64,000 bases of DNA from Trema orientale (lineage: Eukaryota; Streptophyta; Magnoliopsida; Rosales; Cannabaceae). Below the pieces are notes generated by a model. That model ran no database searches, had not been told where the DNA came from, and saw nothing but the letters and a program-made list of their open reading frames with translations. Positions 12,100 through 21,215 of this stretch are shown in pieces. Location: contig JXTC01000176.1 of the NCBI GenBank assembly GCA_002914845.1, forward strand, positions 147,368 through 211,367, given 5' to 3'. The first letter of the stretch is position 1, and each line of letters begins with the position of its first letter. Both the position numbers and the translations under genes were made by a program.

Positions 12100-12704
12100 G
12101 CTCACTTAAATTAGTTACCACTAAATAGAAAAAAAAAGTATGTTAAATTGCTTAAGGGTAATTAGTAACCAATTTGGTAATTGGTAACTGATAACTAGTA
12201 ACCAACTTTAATCATTGTTTTTTTTTAATTTTATTTATTTATTTATTTTTGCTTTAAAACCAGTAAACTGTCTTATAACTGGTAATAGAAATAGGAAAAA
12301 TAATTAAAAGTACGAAAAAAAAGGAGAGAGAAGAACAGTTGAATGAAAAAAAAAAACCAAAAAAAATATTGAAAGAGGGAAAAAAGAAAAAGAAAAAAAA
12401 CAAAAAAAATAAAATGAAAAAAGAATAAAAAAAATTAAAATGCTGGGTCTCGAAACTGTATGGTAAAAGAAAAGTTGCACGCCATGAACTATTAGGACAA
12501 CACATTCTCACATCTTTTAACGTGTATTTGTATCTATTGTTTAAAAAGTTAGTTTTATTACCATTTTGCCACCGCATGCTTTAATTCGTATATATGTAAT
12601 TATTTGGTTCCAGTACCATATACAAAACAATTATTTTAGGTTGACCGTATATCCGTAATATTTATTTTATTTAGAGGTAAAAGCCTAGAAAATCCATGAT
12701 TTTT

Positions 12705-13440
12705 CTAGCACTTCTTTCTTTTAAAGAAATTCTAAAAGAAGCAATATTTGAACCAGAGGAGCTAGATTTACACCGCATATAATTATTAAGATACCCGTAA
12801 AATAAATTAAAAAAAAGGACAAAAAATCAAGAGTCATGTTAAAAAGTACCTCAAACGTCTTCTAAAACTAATTTTCTTCCTTGCAAATCTATAAACTAAA
12901 CAAATTAGTAGTTTTAATTTTTAAGATGAAAAGAATAAACCATTGAACAAAAAAATTATGAGAGAAATAAACAATTAAGACGAGAAAATAGAATACAAGA
13001 TATTAAAGAAAAATATAAATAAATGAAACAAAGCAAACTAGGTATAAAGCAAAGAAATTTCACTTCCTCTGCTTGAATTTAAGATTAAAGAGATTATCAA
13101 AGAAATTGGCAATGAACGAGATGAATTATGCATAAAAACAAAGTTTTAAAAAATAATATAGCAAAAGATAGAAGGAATTTTTGAACAGAAACGTTCCTAC
13201 GAAATTAAAAAGAATTAGAGATGAAGATGGGTGCCTTAATTTTTTTCTCTTAAATTGTCTCTTTTAATCATTTTATTTATCAATGAGGTGCTTTTATGCG
13301 AAGTTGGAGTGTATGTATAATCTCTATATTTATAACTTTAGTTATAATTTTAACGATAATTAGAATTACTAAAAAAGAGAAATTAATTGTTCAACGTACC
13401 TATTATGGTTTTAAATGTACATGATTTAAATTGTAATAGA
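12705..13440. other. AT-rich spacer without gene
   Basis: No coding sequence, RNA gene or clear repeat was recognised. Composition is strongly A+T with many short A and T runs. Confidence 0.4.
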
Positions 13441-13449
13441 TTTAGAAAT

Positions 13450-13642
13450 GGATAATACTTGGTGTACTAACTTTTGTACCAAAATTTTAATACTAATACA
13501 TGCGGCATGTGACTTGTCACCACTCAATTTGTGATAAAGTTTAATCTATTTGTGGTAAGTTTTAACATACCAATTAGATGGTGACAACTTACATCCCCAC
13601 ATAAAAAATTTAGTACAAAAGTTGAGATATGTAGTATTATTC
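13450..13642. mobile_element. 193-bp MITE with 9-bp target duplication (Mutator-type)
   Basis: The left end starts GGATAATACTTGG and contains ACTAACTTTTGTACCAAA. The right end, reverse-complemented, starts GAATAATACTACA and contains TCAACTTTTGTACTAAA. Inner arms also match (TGTCACCA on both sides). The flanks are TTTAGAAAT at 13441-13449 and 13643-13651, a perfect 9-bp direct repeat. Confidence 0.8.
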
Positions 13643-13651
13643 TTTAGAAAT

Positions 13652-15719
13652 TCCCTTATCAAGCAACACTTAAATAAAGAATAAGAATTAAAAAGAAAAA
13701 AAAAATCTTCAAATTTCATAAATCCTAGAGGCAAGTTACCTTTTATTCTTTAAAGTCACCTAGAAAAATTAACAATGAAGCAAGACGAAAAATAAGGAGA
13801 CCCAAAAGAAAGGATTTTAGAGAAAGACTCAGTACATGATGTTATATATATATGTGGAAGAAACTCAGATAGTAATTTTTGTAAAAATACTACGATAAAT
13901 ACAAACATCCTCATTAAATGATGATGATGTAGCTATAAAAACACAATTAATAGGTACAAACATTCAATTTATTGTTTCATATAACGAAACATCTATTTTT
14001 GCGTGAATCATTTCTATTTTTTCTAACAGAAGTGTTAACTTTTCGTTATTTCTTTTTTCTCAAAAAAGAATAAAACTAAGAAAATGATAGTGAAATAAGA
14101 GATAATAATAATAAAAAGAAAGAGTGCAAAATGCCTCGAAATGCCCATGAAATGAAGAATCAAACACAAATTTTTTTTTTTACTTTTCAAAAACGACTAA
14201 AACTAGCAAAAGGAGAGTGAATAAAGGAAGATACATAATAAAAAGAAAATAAGTGTATAAGATCCTTCAAAAAGCCCCTCAATTGACGAATCAAACACAA
14301 AATTTGTTTCAATGCCCTAGTACCAAATTAAGTATAATAATACCAAATTATTGAAATAGATGTTATGCACGTTCATGAATATTATTATTGCTCTTTAGAT
14401 CATTGTTCAAAAACTATTATGTTAGCTTTGAAGGTTAGAGATTAACAGTAAAAGTTGTGAATTTATAAAAGTGGGTGTTTTTCTTTTTTTTTGAATATAA
14501 TGAAAGTACAAAGAGATTAGAAATAGGGTGCGTTACTTGTCACATCTCTTTTTTATCTCTTCATCTCTTTTCTAAATAAACACCCCCCGTAAAATTTTAA
14601 AAATTTAATAGTTTTTTTTTTTTTTTCCACACCCTTTCAATGCTTACTAATTCCAAAATTGGTCATTAAGCAAAAACTAATAAAACTTTTTTTAACCGTT
14701 CGTCATTTTGAAAGTTCCATGTTTTTAATTTTCTTTTTCCTTTTCGTATCCTTCTTCAAGATTAATGAAAATTGATCATACTTGGTATATATATGATGCC
14801 AAAAAATTCTCTCATTTGATATTAAATTAAAGTGTTTCGAGATTAAAGGCCTTGTTGATTGGGATTTAAGGCTTTTTTACCCCGAAATTTCTTAGTAGAT
14901 GATCATAGGAAAGTAAAAAAATTAAAGACCTTGTCAATTAGGACTGAACGATTAGTTTTTTTCCCCTGCTTACTTTTATGAACAGAGTAGTGATTGTAGA
15001 ACATAGAAACAAAGAAGGAAAAAATAATTCTCTTGGTCATGAAAAATAGAAATATAGGATTTGGATTCTTAGTTCTTCTTTGTTTAGTATTTGTTTCTAA
15101 TGTTTTTATTAGAAAAAAATCTAGGTATGATATTGTTTATTAATAATTAAAATTATCAATATATCTTTTTTCCTTTATTTTTGTTTTTCATGTAATTTTA
15201 GAAAAGGGTATTTTAGAAATTAAATATTTTTTAATGAAGAAAAAAAAAAAAAGAGGCAGTAGACCCCACTTTAGAAATATTGTAAAGAATTGAATGTGAA
15301 AAGAAATTGTACGTAATAAGTATTAACATTGATGGTTTTAGAACTTCCTTAAATGTTAAGGTTAATGTATTAAAAAAAATGGCAACAAACATTAACGATA
15401 TTAAATCATAGGTTTGATCAAGAAATCAATTAAAATTATATAAAAAATAATTACGATAGGTAAATAAAAAAACACATGTGGCTAATAAATGTTCTAAATT
15501 TTTTTTGGCCGACTAACTACTAAATCAAAACTATTAAATTAATATCCAATGGTTAACATTTTTGTAATTACTAAAAGGTAAATATCAAAATATTTTTTTT
15601 TTAAAAAAAAAGAAACACAATATGGATCGAAAAAAGAAATTTGAATCCTATTATATACAGAGAAGTATAGAAATTATTTGTAAAGAAAATAGAAACATGT
15701 CGTGAATATATATATATAT
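13652..15719. other. AT-rich spacer without gene
   Basis: No gene recognised. There are many homopolymer runs. Part of this stretch (from about 15410) is the first copy of a diverged direct duplication listed separately. Text near 13860-13920 also resembles text near 15950-16005, which suggests the older duplicated block may be larger. Confidence 0.4.
15410..15705 (+). repeat. Diverged direct duplication, copy 1
   Basis: Matches 16590-17035 in the same orientation. Shared words include AATCAATTAAA followed by TTATATAAAAA, ACTACTAAAAGGTAAATGTC (ATTACTAAAAGGTAAATATC here), GAAACACAATATGGA, and TATTATATACAGAGAAGTA (TATTATATATAGAGAAGTA there). Copy 2 is longer because of extra internal sequence. 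Its nature is unknown; it could be an old repeat element or a segmental duplication. Confidence 0.65.
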
Positions 15720-15932
15720 GGGTTTGGTTTAAATGGTTACAACAATATTTACCCATGATGGTTACAATGGTTTAAGCCGTTAGATCTAATATCCTACGTT
15801 GGTGATTAGTTTGGTGGTTGGCCAAAAAAATTTAATGCTATTTATTACCATCAAAAAAATTTAATGCTATCACTACTTTTTTTAGTATCCATTCATGGTC
15901 ACAAAAAAATTGTAACCATTGAGAAGTCCTCC
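15720..15932. mobile_element. MITE family B, copy 3, in an (AT)n tract
   Basis: Ends GGGTTTGGTTTAAATGGTTAC and, reverse-complemented, GGAGGACTTCTCAATGGTTAC. This matches the ends and the inner text (ATTTACCCATnGATGGTTAC, AGCCGTTAGAT) of the family B copy at 18820-19258. Both sides are (AT)n, so any target duplication is hidden in the microsatellite. Confidence 0.7.
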
Positions 15933-16589
15933 ATATATATATATATACTCAAATAGTAATTTTGTAAAATCACCATTGCAGATATAAATAAAAGCACTAT
16001 TGACCATTCCATTATTATTTATTTCCCATTCTTAAAATTTTTTCTGCTAGGGAATCATCTCTCCTTTTTAATAGACTGCCATGAAATAGTTTGAATTTTG
16101 ACAATTTCGTCCTAAACTTTAAAATGAACATAAAACCTTAGCTTATTAAAATTTTTCGTTAACATGTTAAGATTAAATATTACAGATATATAGCACATCC
16201 AAAATATATACATAATTGATTATAGTACAAAATTCATATTTAATAATAAGTATTAAAAAAAGGCTGGCTTCGATGTTCTTCAAAAATTATTATTTAGTAG
16301 CACATCTGCTATTTTTTTCCCCTTATTTATTTATTTATTTATTTTGTTTCTCATTCATGGCTAGAAAAATATATGGAGACCATAGCAAGGAAACTTCATT
16401 TAGATCTTGTAAATTTCATTGATCATGTTTAAAAACTTCTAAAATTATTAAAATTAAAATAAAAGCGATAAGGTGATTATACTTTCACATAGCAGTTAAC
16501 AGTGTTTCCCTTAAAAGAAAAAGAAGTTAACAGTATTAAAAAATTGGGCAATAATAGTATTAAACTAGAGGAGGAATTAGATTAAGGAA

Positions 16590-17035
16590 TCAATTAAATT
16601 ATATAAAAATAACTACTGATAGGTAAAATAAATAACAAAAACTTCAATTTCTTTTTGCTAACTAAACACAAAATCATATTCGTTAAATATATATCTAATT
16701 ATTAAAATTTTTATAACGACTGAAAGATAAAAGTCAAAATCAAAATTATTATTGGAGTCTAACTATAACGATAGGAATACTTTCTTTAGTATTAATTTGG
16801 TTCAAATATATAAGTAATTGACTTATTGTTGTAACTACTAAAAGGTAAATGTCAAAATACCTATTGGAGTTAGTTGTTACATATAATTAAAAATATGCTA
16901 CATATAATTAAAAATATTCTTTTGTAACAAAAAGAAACACAATATGGAACGAAAAAAGAAATTTCAATCTTATTATATATAGAGAAGTAAAGAGATTTTT
17001 TTGTAGAGAAAATAGAGACACATCGTGAAAGTTTG
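16590..17035 (+). repeat. Diverged direct duplication, copy 2
   Basis: Second copy of the block described at 15410-15705, about 1.2 kb away and in the same orientation. It contains an internal near-tandem doubling (TTACATATAATTAAAAATAT followed by CTACATATAATTAAAAATAT). No coding sequence. Confidence 0.6.
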
Positions 17036-18217
17036 GTTCAAATGTATATGGACTTATTAGCAACTTCAAAATCTGGGTTTGCTCTATAAAGGAGGCACCT
17101 TTTTACTATGTCGTTCGTTTTTCTCTTTTTTTCTTATTTTTTTATTATTATTTTTTTTTAGGGGGCAGGCCCGTTTGGTGAAAGGCACTTGAAACAAAGG
17201 TTCTCCGCATTGGAAAGAGTCATGATTATCACTAAACTATGTCTACAGCCGTGCTATAGTGTTTATTTTTTCCTACGGTTAAAAAGTGTATATGCAAAAT
17301 AGAACTCTGCCATCATGTATTTTATTCTTTAATCTCTAGCCCTATAAAAGATTTTATCTCAATAATATTTTTTATTTTAATTTGTTTAGCTTGAAAATTA
17401 GAAATTCAAAAGTGAGAAAGTGAAGGTACAAATTTAGGTATTTTTGGAATATAAGAAATCTACAAAGTAAACTTAAAATTATTTAAAAATCACATTTGTG
17501 ATACAAAAGAAATTGATGTATAACTTTAACAAATATGTTAAAAAGTGTTCTTCTTTAGAAAATACGAACAAGCGCCAAACGCTTAAAAATTACGGACGGC
17601 GCTATGAAAAATATGAGAGTAATTTGCAGCAAAAATCTCCAACGTTTAGTGTCTTTGGCATTTAGATCCCCGACTTTTAATTCTTAGCATTTAAATCCCA
17701 AACCTCCCACAATAATTGCATCCGTTAGTCCCCCTGTCAAATCCATTTTCATTCTCCGTTAAAATACCACAGGTTCCCCACGTGATCCATTTGGGAGAGG
17801 TAGTTTAATGAAATGAAACTATGGAAACTTTCTTTGCAAAAAACCGACGACGCTAGTGCTCAATCAATTGGTCCAATGCTGGCAAGGAAGATGAGATCCC
17901 ATCCAATTTTATATGGAAAGTCTCCTTTTTTGACTGGTCTAGACATCTTTTTCTTTATTTTTAATTTTGTTTCTTTTTTCAACTGTTTTTAACTAGGAGT
18001 GCACCATCAAAGTAGCAAAAAGTTGTTCTCACCTAAAAAGAAAAAGGAAAAAAATAAATAAAAGAAAACCGTGCTCACTATACAGTTCTCTTAGTCAATT
18101 TATATATAGTGCTCTAATAATATTACATCTCATTAAAATTCCTTTATGCATTCAAACTTCTATTCTTTATGGGAAAAAAAACTATCCAAAAATATATACT
18201 TATATATATACATATAT

Positions 18218-18405
18218 GGGCGCGTCTACAGTAGGGGCGCCCCTACGTAGGGCCCTGTCTATTCACCGTTGGATGGGAATCTGTATATAAATAGATTCTT
18301 CACAGATTCCCGTTATTCCCCACAGATTCCTATCCAACGATAATTAAGGCATGACCCTACGTAGGGACGACCCTACGTAGGGACGCCCCTACCGTAGCCA
18401 TCCCC
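18218..18405 (+). mobile_element. MITE family A, copy 1 (188 bp)
   Basis: The left end is GGGCGCGTCTACAGTAGGGG and the right end, reverse-complemented, GGGGATGGCTACGGTAGGGG; both run on into CCCTACGTAGGG. An inner inverted pair is CCGTTGGATGGGAATCTGT against ACAGATTCCTATCCAACGA. Direct repeats ATACATATAT lie at 18208-18217 and 18406-18415 (10 bp, low complexity). The size of the target duplication suggests a Mutator-type origin. No coding sequence. Confidence 0.8.
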
Positions 18406-18425
18406 ATACATATATATATATATTA

Positions 18426-18550
18426 GGAGGAGGTTTCAATGGTTACGTCTCTATGAGTAACCATCATTAAAATACGTGTAATAATAAATTTATTATTTAA
18501 ATTAGAGTACTACTAAGTTGACCTTTTAAAAAAGTTTTAGAATATCAATG
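18426..18550 (+). mobile_element. MITE family B, copy 1 (fragment)
   Basis: Starts GGAGGAGGTTTCAATGGTTAC and matches, in reverse orientation, the right half of copy 2 (18820-19258) through ATATCAATGCCAAT, where the match stops at the family C element. The rest of the copy is not found on the other side of C. Confidence 0.7.
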
Positions 18551-18786
18551 CCAATCCGATAGGTATTTTTTTTTTTTTAACCTATGTGTAGGTATTTTTT
18601 TTCTAGCCGTTGGATCATCATCTAATAATGATCTAACGGCTAAAATGAGATGCATGAAAAAACGTGTATCATTAATACTTTTTCTCTCTCCTACTTTTTA
18701 ATATAAAAAGATGTGCAAAAAAATTTTTTATTGGCCCAATTGATATCTATGCATAGATAAAAAAAAAATACCTACACATATTAAAA
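18551..18786 (+). mobile_element. MITE family C, copy 1
   Basis: Shares ends and body with 60811-61042 in reverse orientation: CCAATCCGATAGGTATTTTT, CTAGCCGTTGGATCATCATC, AATGATCTAACGGCTA, and ATTGGCCCAATTGATATC. Inverted ends both contain GTAGGTATTTTTT. It abuts family B copy 1 at its left edge and an (AT)n tract at its right. Confidence 0.65.
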
Positions 18787-18819
18787 TATATATATATATG
18801 TATACTTATATAGATATAT

Positions 18820-19258
18820 GGGTGAGGTTTCAATGGTTACTGCTATATTTACCCATCGATGGTTACTGTTTTTTAGCCGCTGGATGAAAATCGAACGGTT
18901 TTATTTACATTGGTAATTGGGCAACAAAATTTATTGTAATTAATTGGCATTGATATTATAAAACTTTTTTTATAAAGTCAACTTAGTAGTACCCTAATTT
19001 AAATAAGGGGATGGCTACGGTAGAGGCGTCCCTACGTAAGGTCATGCCTTAATTATCGTTGGATGGGAATCTGTGAGGAATAACGAGAATCTGTAGAGAA
19101 TCTATTTATATACAGATTCCCATCCAACGGTGAATAGACAGGACCCTACGTAGGGACGCTCCTACTGTAGACGCGCCCACCAATAAATAATAAATTTATT
19201 ATTACACGCATTTTAATGATAGTTACTCATGGAGACGTAACTATTGAAACCTCCTCCC
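18820..19258 (-). mobile_element. MITE family B, copy 2, interrupted by family A copy 2
   Basis: The left end is GGGTGAGGTTTCAATGGTTAC and the right end, reverse-complemented, GGAGGAGGTTTCAATAGTTAC. Without the inserted family A element (19007-19178) it would be about 267 bp. Both sides are TA-rich. The inner text matches copy 1 (GTAATAATAAATTTATTATT, then AAATTAGRGTACTACTAAG), which shows where the interruption happened. Confidence 0.8.
19007..19178 (-). mobile_element. MITE family A, copy 2, nested in family B
   Basis: Reverse orientation relative to copy 1: starts GGGGATGGCTACGGTAGAGG and ends CTACTGTAGACGCGCCC. It carries the same CCCTACGTAGGG core and the inner TCCAACGGT/ATCGTTGGA pair. 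Comparison with family B copy 1 shows it entered within TTATTATTTAAATT; about seven bases (TTATTTA) appear on both sides. Confidence 0.85.
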
Positions 19259-19366
19259 TGTATAGATATATGTATATATATTCTAACTACTAAAATACAA
19301 TCCAAATCCCCTTTCAAAGGTCCAGTCAATAACTAATCTAATCTAAAGTAACCTAACATAACAGAA

Positions 19367-19570
19367 TCAAGCACGTCGTCCTTGAGGGGAAGTATATTTG
19401 GGATCCCTTGCATGTCGATTTAAAAATAACAGCTCCTTCTTCAAGGTGAAGTTATCGAAGTCAAGCATATAGGAACTGGCCTCGCCGGAGAGCTCGGAGC
19501 CGATGGAGCGAGAGATGTCGAGAGGGCCTTCTAGTCGATCTTGGAGAAGAGGTATTTGAGGAAATCAGGG
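19367..19570 (-). pseudogene. Gene-like fragment inside MULE-2 (possibly captured exon)
   Basis: A GC-richer island in an AT-rich element. An uninterrupted 67-codon frame contains LEGPLDISRSIGSELSGEAS followed by SYMLDFDNFTLKKELLF, which has the look of real protein rather than random translation. The coding-like composition extends to about 19670, but stops break the frame there. I do not recognise the parent gene. MULEs are known to acquire host gene pieces, so capture is the likely explanation (inference). Confidence 0.5.
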
Positions 19571-20449
19571 TTAAGCATGGAGGAGAGATGCCATAGCTTG
19601 GCCTGGATGTGCGACTTGCTTTGTCTCTGGTTTCAAAGCGAGAGGAGGGAGACGAGAGTAAAGACCCGACTTTTGCTTTCCTTATCTTTCTTTTTGATTT
19701 TTTTTTTTTTTCTTGTTGGTCATGAATGGCTCATTATCCATTAAGAAGACGACAGCTTGGACAAACAAAAATGAAATGACGTGTTGCTTTCCTTTCCTTT
19801 CTTTTTGATTCTTTTGTTTTGGTCATGAACGACTGATTTTTCAGTCGATCATCCCTCCCAAATGGATCACGTGGGGAACATGGGGTGTTTTAACAGAGAA
19901 TGAAAAATGGATTTGACAGAGTGAATAACAGACGCAACTATTGTAAGAGGTTTGGGATTTAAATGCTAAGAATTAAAGGTTGGGGACCTAAATGCCAAAG
20001 ATACTAAACGTTGGGAATTTTTACTGCAAATTACCCAAAATATGATGTCCAATTTTCAGAATACGGCCTAATGTGCATTTGACAAAAAAGAGATTAAAGC
20101 TAAAAGCTAGGACTTGTTATATAATTTTTTTAATTGTTTATTTCATTTAATCTTTTTCAGTTATATTATCTTTTTCATGAATTTTTGTTTATTTATTTTT
20201 ATCAATTCTTTTTCGGACATGTTTTTGCCCATTTTGACTTTTTATGTTGCTAATTTCAATTTCTATTTTATTTATGTTCTTACTTTTGGATTTAACTTAT
20301 TATAAAATTTTAACTTCATTATCACACATTTGTTTTTAAAAAAAAGAGAAGAAATTGAAGTGACATATGTCAAACTTCTAATAAAATTAATTATTAAGTA
20401 ATTATTTCTTTTATAAAACTCCCTTTTCAATTCTTCAAGATCACGGGTA

Positions 20450-21215
20450 TTTTAATAGAATACTTATAGTAACTTCTTATTTTTTTAAAAAAAATTTCAA
20501 CTTTCTATTTTTTTCCTGGATACCATAAGTAACATGGTTAGATATTTATGGTTACCTCTTCTTCTTTTTTTTTTTTTCTTTTTTTGTAGAATAAGATTCC
20601 CAGCTTTCACAATACTATACGTAACTTAGAAAGATATCTATAGTATTTTTTTAATTTAAATTTATCAAGTTACAATGATAACCTTTTAGAATATCTTATG
20701 TAATCTTGTGGTACACCTGTCATACTATTTTTTTTTTTATTTTTTTCATCAAGGAATACCTAACTCTCTTCTCATTTCCTGGGTACTATAGGTGTCATGA
20801 TGGGATATATACATCCTTTTTATTTTTATTTTTTGTAATAAAGAATATTCAATTTCCCTTCTAATTTCTCTGATACTATAGATAACTTGCTAAGATACCG
20901 ATGGTAACTTTCTTTTCTTGAAAAAAAAAATTCTCCTAATATCACATGTAACCTCGTAAATTACCTATACTGAATTTTTATTTTATGACGTTTAGGAAAG
21001 CCTCACTCTCATTCCAATTTTCCTAAATAACGTAAGTAACTAGGTAGGATATTTATTGTAATATTCTTTTTTTTTTCTTTTTCTTTTTTTTTAAAAGTGC
21101 CCAACTCCCCTTTGAATTCATCGAATATCATAGATGACTTGGCATGATACTTATGGTAACATTTTCTTTTTCAATTTCTTCGAATACCATACATAATTTG
21201 ATAAGATATCTATAA
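20450..21215 (+). repeat. Degenerate tandem array, ~10 units of roughly 65-100 bp
   Basis: A motif close to GATACCATAAGTAACTTGG followed by TAAGATATCTATGGTAAC and a T-rich run recurs near 20460, 20520, 20612, 20688, 20787, 20872, 20938, 21018, 21122 and 21182. Units are heavily diverged and vary in the length of the T-run. The array begins about 400 bp right of MULE-2. No coding sequence. Confidence 0.7.

Larger units (their letters stand above)
10290..12695. mobile_element. MULE-1: non-autonomous Mutator-like element with long inverted arms and repeat-filled interior
   Basis: The left end reads GGGATAATTAGGCTATTACC and the right end, reverse-complemented, GGATTTTCTAGGCTTTTACC. The flanks are ATGATTTTA (10281-10289) and ATGATTTTT (12696-12704), a 9-bp target duplication with one mismatch, as expected for Mutator-type transposition. 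Inverted similarity continues inward for about 400 bp: ATATACGGT, CGGTGGCA, a tRNA B-box-like GGTTCGAATCTCACC on the left matched by GTTTCGAGACCCAGC on the right, then T-rich versus A-rich arms. No transposase is present. The interior (about 10700-11740 and 12110-12270) is built from variants of GTAACTAGTAACCAGTAAC. Confidence 0.85.
17617..20036. mobile_element. MULE-2: Pack-MULE-like element carrying a gene-like fragment and nested MITEs
   Basis: The left end reads GAGTAATTTGCAGCAAAAAT and the right end, reverse-complemented, GGGTAATTTGCAGTAAAAAT; GGGTAATTTGCAG-type ends are familiar in plant MULEs. The flanks are AAAATATGA at 17608-17616 and 20037-20045, a perfect 9-bp target duplication. 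Inverted arms run about 180 bp (17617-17800 against 19853-20036). No transposase is present. Inside are a gene-like fragment at 19367-19570 (-) and five MITE insertions between 18218 and 19258. Without the MITEs the element would be roughly 1.4 kb. Confidence 0.9.

Noticed and set aside
14460-14590. Possible MITE end near GGGTGCGTTACTTGTC
   Set aside because: Only one end was visible; no inverted partner or target duplication could be placed.
20114-20305. 63-codon hydrophobic open frame resembling a membrane protein
   Set aside because: Produced by T-rich DNA (mostly F, L, I); no start context and no known family.
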